DNA of 11,498 nt from Deltaproteobacteria bacterium UBA6930 (lineage in GTDB: Bacteria; Myxococcota_A; UBA9160; UBA6930), in contig DKAI01000089.1 of the NCBI GenBank assembly GCA_002450755.1, positions 1-11,498 on the forward strand, written 5' to 3'. The notes beneath the pieces are model-generated. The model searched no databases and was not told the DNA's origin. It was given only the letters and a program-made list of their open reading frames with translations. The translations under genes were made by a program, and so were the position numbers. Each line of letters starts with the position of its first letter. The first letter of the stretch is position 1. This document shows, one piece after another, positions 6,959 through 11,498 of this stretch.

Positions 6959-8155
6959 TCAGCGCGCTCTGAACACCTGAGGACGCCAAACGAGAAAAAC
7001 TGCTAAAGCCAAGATACCAGTTACATTAAAAATAATTATCGACTGCTCTGCACCAACAATCTCCGCAAGAAGCCCTAAAATGTACATACCAATCGGCAAC
7101 GACCCAATTGCCATACTTAGCAGACCCATCGCTCTACCCCTCATATTCTCTCTGACACTAGTCATTGTAAGAGCACTCTGAGTTGCTCCAAAGAGCCCAA
7201 AACTGACCGACGATATCATGGCAAAGAACAAGACCCAGCCGTATTCATCAGTGGTTGCAACGCCAACTACCAGAGCCATTGCAGAAAACGCGCCCCAAAC
7301 ATACGCAATCCCTCTCGGGGGTGTAAAAGAAGCTACCCAAAGTGATCCCAGCATCATTCCAACCCCCGTTGATGCTGCTAATAGCCCGATAGAAAATGGA
7401 GTACCTCCAACCCGCTCCCCAATTACTTGTAAGAGCGGCGTATAAGAATAAAAAAAAGCATCTGCGATCAGTGTTACTCCAAGTACTGAAAATAGGAGAC
7501 GATTGCCAGATAACTCGCGAAGGCCTTGAACCATCGTCCGAAAAAAACCTTCTCCAGTAGGCGAACTAGTGACAGGAACACTCGGGACTTTAGCCATGCT
7601 TATGACAGAAATCGTCAAAAAGATTGCTACTGCCCAGTACGCATACCCGACCCCCAACAACTCAATAACGGCTCCTCCGATAAAGGATCCCAGGGCAAGA
7701 CCACTTGCACTTGAGAACATTTCCAGCGCTAGGGCGTTATTTATTTGGCTTGGCCCCACCAAATCATAAATCAGAGCTCTTCTAGCAGTCATATCGATCA
7801 CCCAACCAACCCCTACCACGAGCATCGAAAAAAAGAGCATCCACGGTTTTAGAAGATCGAATAAAGCCAATGCACCCATCAAAATGGTAAAGGGAACCAT
7901 CAAAAGAAAGAAAAATACTAAGGTCCGCTTGCGATCCAGACGGTCGGATATAGCCCCTCCAACAAGCCCAGTTAAAAGCAGGGGGCCCCACATAAAGGTC
8001 CCAGTCAGCTGTACATATAATGGGGATCCGGTCATATCGTTCATCACGAAAGCACCGAGAAATCCCACACCCCAACGAGAAACACTGAAAAGCCAGCCAC
8101 TTAGAAAGAGGTATCTATAGTACGGCGCCTGCAGTGACTCAAAAGTCTTTAACAT
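6959..8155 (-). CDS. MFS transporter, MFS_3/EntS-like exporter
   Basis: An inner-membrane major facilitator superfamily protein, probably a proton-driven exporter; the substrate cannot be read from the sequence. It has 398 aa with many hydrophobic segments consistent with about 12 helices. MFS motif A is clear between helices 2 and 3 (66-77, GGAISDRLDRKR). The overall pattern, including the related G-x-x-x-D-R-like loop and C-terminal half beginning near ELSGNRLLFSVLG, resembles the MFS_3 group (EntS-like and putative multidrug efflux proteins). The ATG at 8155 is preceded by GGAAAA with a 5-nt spacer, an acceptable ribosome site. The gene is divergent from the amidohydrolase across 123 bp, so co-regulation is plausible, for example export of a substrate or product. 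Its 3' end lies 5 bp from the dnaE2 stop with no visible terminator between them. Confidence 0.88.
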   Translation of the reverse strand: MLKTFESLQAPYYRYLFLSGWLFSVSRWGVGFLGAFVMNDMTGSPLYVQLTGTFMWGPLLLTGLVGGAISDRLDRKRTLVFFFLLMVPFTILMGALALFDLLKPWMLFFSMLVVGVGWVIDMTARRALIYDLVGPSQINNALALEMFSSASGLALGSFIGGAVIELLGVGYAYWAVAIFLTISVISMAKVPSVPVTSSPTGEGFFRTMVQGLRELSGNRLLFSVLGVTLIADAFFYSYTPLLQVIGERVGGTPFSIGLLAASTGVGMMLGSLWVASFTPPRGIAYVWGAFSAMALVVGVATTDEYGWVLFFAMISSVSFGLFGATQSALTMTSVRENMRGRAMGLLSMAIGSLPIGMYILGLLAEIVGAEQSIIIFNVTGILALAVFLVWRPQVFRAR

Positions 8156-8206
8156 TTGGCTTTTCCACGATTTTGGATGATTTCACGAGCGGCAGTTTAG
8201 TCCTTC

Positions 8207-8235
8207 TAGCCAGCCGAGACCTAAGGCTCGGGCTA
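8207..8235. promoter_or_regulatory. Imperfect inverted repeat / hairpin, possible operator
   Basis: TAGCC (8207-8211) pairs with GGCTA (8231-8235), and CGAG (8215-8218) pairs with CTCG (8227-8230). A 3-nt bulge (AGC) lies on the left arm and an 8-nt loop (ACCTAAGG) in the centre. An alternative pairing is AGCCGAG with CTCGGGCT and one bulged G. No T-run follows on either strand, so it is not a typical terminator. It is a candidate operator or 5'-leader structure. Confidence 0.4.
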
Positions 8236-8266
8236 AAACAAACAATTTAAGGCACAATGCATGTAT

Positions 8267-8271
8267 AGGAG
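8267..8271 (+). promoter_or_regulatory. Ribosome binding site deciding the amidohydrolase start
   Basis: AGGAG followed by 7 nt (AAAAGCT) leads to ATG at 8279-8281. The upstream in-frame ATG at 8261 would put this site inside the coding region and has no comparable site of its own, so 8279 is preferred. Confidence 0.85.
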
Positions 8272-8278
8272 AAAAGCT

Positions 8279-9457
8279 ATGAACGGTTACAACATCATAG
8301 ACGTTGACACACATGTGACAGAAGTTCCGGACCTCTGGACAAGCCGCGTTCCAGAAAAGATGAAAGACAAAGTCCCCCACGTAGCGAAGGACAATCGCGG
8401 GAGAGAGTGGTGGTTTCTCGGTGATCAAAGAATCGCCAGCCCGGGATTATCTGCCACAGCTGGCGTTGGTGACATGAAGTCCTGGCCATCTAGCTACGAC
8501 GAAATGCATCCCGGAGCCTTTGATGCCAAAGCTCGCCTTAAGTACATGGACGAAATGGGTATCTGGGCCATGGTGATGTACCCGAATGTGGGCGGTTTCG
8601 GAAATCAAGCCTTCCTAAAGTTGGGCGACAAAGATCTCATGCTCGCCTGTGTTAGAGCATATAACGATTGGCAGACCGAATGGGCAGCAGCGGATTCACG
8701 ACGCCTTTTGCCAATAACCTCAACTCCTTTTTGGGACATTGAAGCTGCCGTCAAAGAGGTTCAACGTTGCGCGGAAATGGGACATAAAGGGATCCTGTTT
8801 ACAGGGGAACCGCAGTCGTTCGGTGAGCCCGTGATAGGTGACAAGCATTGGGATCCTCTTTGGGAGGCGGCTGTAGATCTCGATTTGCCTGTAAGCTTCC
8901 ACATCGGTTCAGGAAATATGGAAATGGGACTTAGCAAGGAGAAGGTTAAAACCTATGGAAAGATGGCGACCTTTGCTGCTCTATCGGTTGACATTTTTTT
9001 AACCAACGGAATACAACTGAGCGATCTCCTGGTATCGGGAGTATTAGCTCGTTTCCCGAAGATACAGTTCGTCTCAGTAGAAAGTGGAATTGGCTGGGTA
9101 CCCTTTGCCCTCGAAGCACTCGATTATCAGTTTTTAGGAAACCGTGTAGCGGAGGAGCGTCCTGATCTGGAAATGCTTCCCTCGGAGTACTTTGCCCGAA
9201 ACGTATTTGCTTGCTACTGGTTCGAGCAAACCGCGCCGCGCAGGCTAATCGACAAGGTAGGTATCGACAACATTCTATTCGAGACCGACTTCCCTCACCC
9301 TACATCTCTCTATGGAGAGGAAGTGCACGATCGGATTCGAACCGGTTTAGACGATTGCGAGCCAGAAGTTCGACGCAAAATCTTATGGGAAAACGCTCAG
9401 AAACTTTACAAGGTGGAAGAGCCTAGTAAACAAGACGAAGCGAGACTTTCGAGTTAG
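8279..9457 (+). CDS. Amidohydrolase_2 family metal-dependent hydrolase or decarboxylase
   Basis: A TIM-barrel enzyme of the amidohydrolase-related family that includes ACMSD and gamma-resorcylate decarboxylase. Members hydrolyse or non-oxidatively decarboxylate small, often aromatic acids; the substrate here is unknown. The N-terminal metal motif reads D10-T-H12, so Asp stands where the classic HxH has its first His, a variant found in this subfamily. H208 (PVSFHIGSG) is the likely barrel metal ligand, E268 lies in the conserved VESGIGWVPF stretch, and D337 in ETDFPHP is the expected catalytic or metal Asp. There is no signal peptide, so it is cytoplasmic. I chose ATG 8279 (392 aa) because of a well-spaced AGGAG; the ATG at 8261 would add six residues. 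It is divergent from an MFS exporter, suggesting a small catabolic or efflux locus. Its stop overlaps the convergent transketolase end by 4 bp. Confidence 0.88.
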   Translation: MNGYNIIDVDTHVTEVPDLWTSRVPEKMKDKVPHVAKDNRGREWWFLGDQRIASPGLSATAGVGDMKSWPSSYDEMHPGAFDAKARLKYMDEMGIWAMVMYPNVGGFGNQAFLKLGDKDLMLACVRAYNDWQTEWAAADSRRLLPITSTPFWDIEAAVKEVQRCAEMGHKGILFTGEPQSFGEPVIGDKHWDPLWEAAVDLDLPVSFHIGSGNMEMGLSKEKVKTYGKMATFAALSVDIFLTNGIQLSDLLVSGVLARFPKIQFVSVESGIGWVPFALEALDYQFLGNRVAEERPDLEMLPSEYFARNVFACYWFEQTAPRRLIDKVGIDNILFETDFPHPTSLYGEEVHDRIRTGLDDCEPEVRRKILWENAQKLYKVEEPSKQDEARLSS

Positions 9458-11469
9458 CTGGTAAGAAGTTTACTTACGCGCTCGGCGATCGAATCTGGCG
9501 TAAACCCAAAGGCATCCGCCAGATCCGCATAAGGTGCAGATTCCCCAAACCTGTCAATGCCCAGGATCAGGCCATCTTTTCCCGTCCACCGGAGAAAGCC
9601 TTGGCCTAGGCCTGCTTCCACAGCAACCACTGGGACTCCTTCAGGAAGAAGAGACTTCTGGTAGTCGTCTCCTTGTTGCTGGAACAACTCCAAACAAGGG
9701 GCTGATATTACACGCGCCGTTACCCCTTCATCCAACAGTACTTTGGAGGCACCCACAATCGTTGGAACCTCCGAACCAGAAGCCATTAAAACCACATCGG
9801 GCTCTTTGGAATCTTCCGAAAGACTATAAGCACCTCTCAACACAGCAACGTTATCAAAAGAACTTGGACGTTCAGGTGCCGAGACCTTTTGTCGGCTAAG
9901 GGCCATCACTACGGGACCCTTTGCCTCAGTCACCGCCCACAACCAGGCCATCGCTGTTTCTACCCCATCGACCGGACGAAACAGCGTGAGACCTGGTATC
10001 GCGCGGAGAGTGTCGAGATGTTCTATTGGCTGGTGAGTAGGGCCATCTTCCCCAAGGAAGATCGAGTCGTGCGTAAAAACAAAAATAGTTGGAACCTTCA
10101 TAAGTGCGGCTAATCGAATTGAGGGCCTGAGATAGTCGCTAAAAACCAGAAATGTGCCCCCATAACCAATGAATGTTCCGTCGAGACCAATCCCGTTTAA
10201 AACAGCGCCCATAGCATGTTCCCTGACACCGAAGTGCAAATTATGACCGTTGAAGGGGTCTTCAGAGGAGGGATCGACATCTCCTGCCACAATGATTCGT
10301 GTATTGTTCGATCCTGCCAGATCCGCAGAGCCGCCTACCAGAAAAGGAACATGCTTGAAAAGCTTCTGTATTACAGCGCCGGAGTGTTTTCGCGTAGCGT
10401 CTTCAACTCCGGAGAGTTCTTCACTCAAAAGCTCGCCAAGGTTTTCAGGTACTTCCCTTTTCCGGGCAGAGTCCCACTCTTTCGCCAAAGCAGCGTGGGT
10501 TCTCCTCCAGTCCTCAAAATTTTTATCTCCTCGTTTTCGACCAGTGCGTTTGGCAGCTACAAGGCCATCCAGAAATTTTTGAACATCTTCAGGGATGTAA
10601 AAAGTAGGATCGTCAGGCCATCCTAAAGCCTTTTTAGTTAACTTCGCCTCCTCCTCTCCTAATTTCTCCCCGTGAGCTTTTGACTTTCCCGCCCTGTTCG
10701 GACTTCCATAACCAATGGTAGTTTTCGTAATAAGAAGTGACGGTCGTCCCTCCTCCTCAATTGCTCGATCAAGAGCATTCTGGATCCCTTCGACATCCTC
10801 TCCCGAAACGGATTCAATATGCCATCCCTGAGACGCGAATCGCTTTGATACATCCTCGCTAAACGAAAGACTCGCAGGGCCATCAATTGTGATGCCATTG
10901 TCGTCGTAAATATAAATAAGATTCCCGAGGCCTAGATGGCCTGCAAGAGAACTCGCCTCGTAGGAAACTCCTTCCATTAAATCTCCGTCGGAAACTATCC
11001 CGTAAACATGGTGGTGACCGGGACCTTTTCCCTCTCGACCGAACTGTGCACGTGCGAGGCGTCCAGCAAGAGCCATGCCTACCCCATGACCGAAACCTTG
11101 GCCAAGCGGGCCTGTTGTCAGTTCCACCCCGGGGGTATGCCCGTACTCTGGATGTCCCGGGGTCTTAGAACCTATCTGACGAAAATTTTTCAAATCATCG
11201 AGAGAAACATCAAATCCAAAAAGATGCAGCAAGGAGTAGAGAAGCATCGACGCGTGACCTGCGGAAAGGACGAAACGATCTCGCAGAGGCCAATCGGGAT
11301 CCCGAGGATCAAACCTCAGATAATTCATCCAAATTTCGAGGGCAGGCCGAGCCAAACCCATCGGGGCACCAGGGTGCCCACAGCCTGCACGCTCGACCGC
11401 GTCGATCGCGAGGTTACGAATCGTATTCTCAATCTTCTCCCGAAGGACTAATGAAAGTTCCGCAGACAT
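9454..11469 (-). CDS. tkt: Transketolase
   Basis: A thiamine-diphosphate enzyme that moves two-carbon units between sugar phosphates in the pentose phosphate pathway. Cofactor and substrate residues are all present by alignment to E. coli TktA: H32 (GHPGAPMG), H72 (SAGHAS), GPLGQG (120-125), the TPP motif from D161-G-D through N191, H266 (KAHGEKLG), the catalytic E417 (FGVREHAMG), D475 and H479 (DGPTHQP). The domain order is pyrophosphate-binding (1-320), pyrimidine-binding (about 360-530) and C-terminal. The length of 671 aa is close to E. coli (663 aa). The TPP motif starts SDG rather than GDG, which occurs in other bacterial transketolases. ATG 11469 has TGGAG 4 nt upstream. Its promoter lies mostly outside the window. 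It is the GC-richest gene here, and its end overlaps the amidohydrolase stop. Confidence 0.97.
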   Translation of the reverse strand: MSAELSLVLREKIENTIRNLAIDAVERAGCGHPGAPMGLARPALEIWMNYLRFDPRDPDWPLRDRFVLSAGHASMLLYSLLHLFGFDVSLDDLKNFRQIGSKTPGHPEYGHTPGVELTTGPLGQGFGHGVGMALAGRLARAQFGREGKGPGHHHVYGIVSDGDLMEGVSYEASSLAGHLGLGNLIYIYDDNGITIDGPASLSFSEDVSKRFASQGWHIESVSGEDVEGIQNALDRAIEEEGRPSLLITKTTIGYGSPNRAGKSKAHGEKLGEEEAKLTKKALGWPDDPTFYIPEDVQKFLDGLVAAKRTGRKRGDKNFEDWRRTHAALAKEWDSARKREVPENLGELLSEELSGVEDATRKHSGAVIQKLFKHVPFLVGGSADLAGSNNTRIIVAGDVDPSSEDPFNGHNLHFGVREHAMGAVLNGIGLDGTFIGYGGTFLVFSDYLRPSIRLAALMKVPTIFVFTHDSIFLGEDGPTHQPIEHLDTLRAIPGLTLFRPVDGVETAMAWLWAVTEAKGPVVMALSRQKVSAPERPSSFDNVAVLRGAYSLSEDSKEPDVVLMASGSEVPTIVGASKVLLDEGVTARVISAPCLELFQQQGDDYQKSLLPEGVPVVAVEAGLGQGFLRWTGKDGLILGIDRFGESAPYADLADAFGFTPDSIAERVSKLLTS

Positions 11470-11473
11470 CGCG

Positions 11474-11478
11474 CTCCA
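11474..11478 (-). promoter_or_regulatory. Ribosome binding site of transketolase
   Basis: TGGAG on the minus strand is followed by CGCG and the ATG at 11469-11467. The spacer is short (4 nt) but workable. An ATG at 11479-11477 is out of frame and is not used. The 20 bases to its right are too few to show a promoter. Confidence 0.6.
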
Positions 11479-11498
11479 TCACTGCTTCAGTGCAGCCC

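Larger units (their letters stand above)
8156..8278. promoter_or_regulatory. Divergent regulatory region between MFS and amidohydrolase genes
   Basis: These 123 bp separate two divergent starts and must hold both promoters. No strong -35/-10 pair stands out on either strand. The main structure is the inverted repeat at 8207-8235. No regulator gene is adjacent, so a controlling protein would have to be encoded elsewhere. Confidence 0.4.

Noticed and set aside
7218..8120. Plus- and minus-strand frames overlapping the MFS gene
   Set aside because: All conflict with a full-length MFS protein carrying motif A and a proper start.
8207..8235. Rho-independent terminator
   Set aside because: The stem is imperfect and no T-run follows on either strand; it also lies between two divergent starts, where no transcript should end.
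9534..11451. Several plus-strand open frames of 74-147 codons opposite the transketolase gene
   Set aside because: They lie entirely antisense to a gene with all transketolase motifs, lack recognisable domains, and are expected from codon bias of a GC-richer gene.
1..11498. CRISPR arrays, tRNA or rRNA genes, insertion sequences
   Set aside because: No regularly spaced repeats, cloverleaf-like segments, transposase domains or terminal inverted repeats were recognised; nearly all the DNA is accounted for by seven genes.

Overview
The window holds seven protein-coding genes on both strands, packed tightly, with no RNA genes, mobile elements or CRISPR arrays that I can see. The content (two error-prone DNA polymerases, an M3 oligopeptidase, a YdcZ-type membrane protein, an MFS_3-type exporter, an Amidohydrolase_2 enzyme and transketolase) suggests a free-living, probably Gram-negative environmental bacterium. 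A proteobacterial or deltaproteobacteria-like uncultured lineage would fit. No marker here fixes the taxonomy, so this is a low-confidence inference.

Layout: 1-135 is flank with no supported gene. dinB (DNA polymerase IV, minus, 136-1371) is divergent from a plus-strand unit starting 53 bp away: an oligoendopeptidase F (1425-3245) overlapping by one base (TAATG) with a YdcZ/DUF606 membrane protein (3245-3700). After 106 bp comes dnaE2 (error-prone polymerase III alpha, 3807-6953). It converges, with a 5-bp gap, on an MFS transporter (minus, 6959-8155). The MFS gene is divergent over 123 bp from an amidohydrolase (plus, 8279-9457). That gene converges on transketolase (minus, 9454-11469), and the two ends overlap by 4 bp.

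How the genes may work together: DinB and DnaE2 are both damage-tolerance polymerases, and finding them within 2.5 kb of each other without imuA, imuB or lexA in view is the most notable feature. The amidohydrolase and MFS exporter share a divergent promoter region and may form a small catabolism or efflux pair. Oligoendopeptidase F (peptide turnover) and transketolase (pentose phosphate pathway) look like housekeeping functions. Base composition changes along the window: the pepF region is clearly AT-richer than the transketolase end.

I found no convincing new multi-gene system. The points most worth following are the polymerase pairing, the repeat-bearing dinB/pepF promoter region, the loss of PHP metal ligands in DnaE2, the odd dnaE2 start, and the hairpin between the MFS and amidohydrolase genes.
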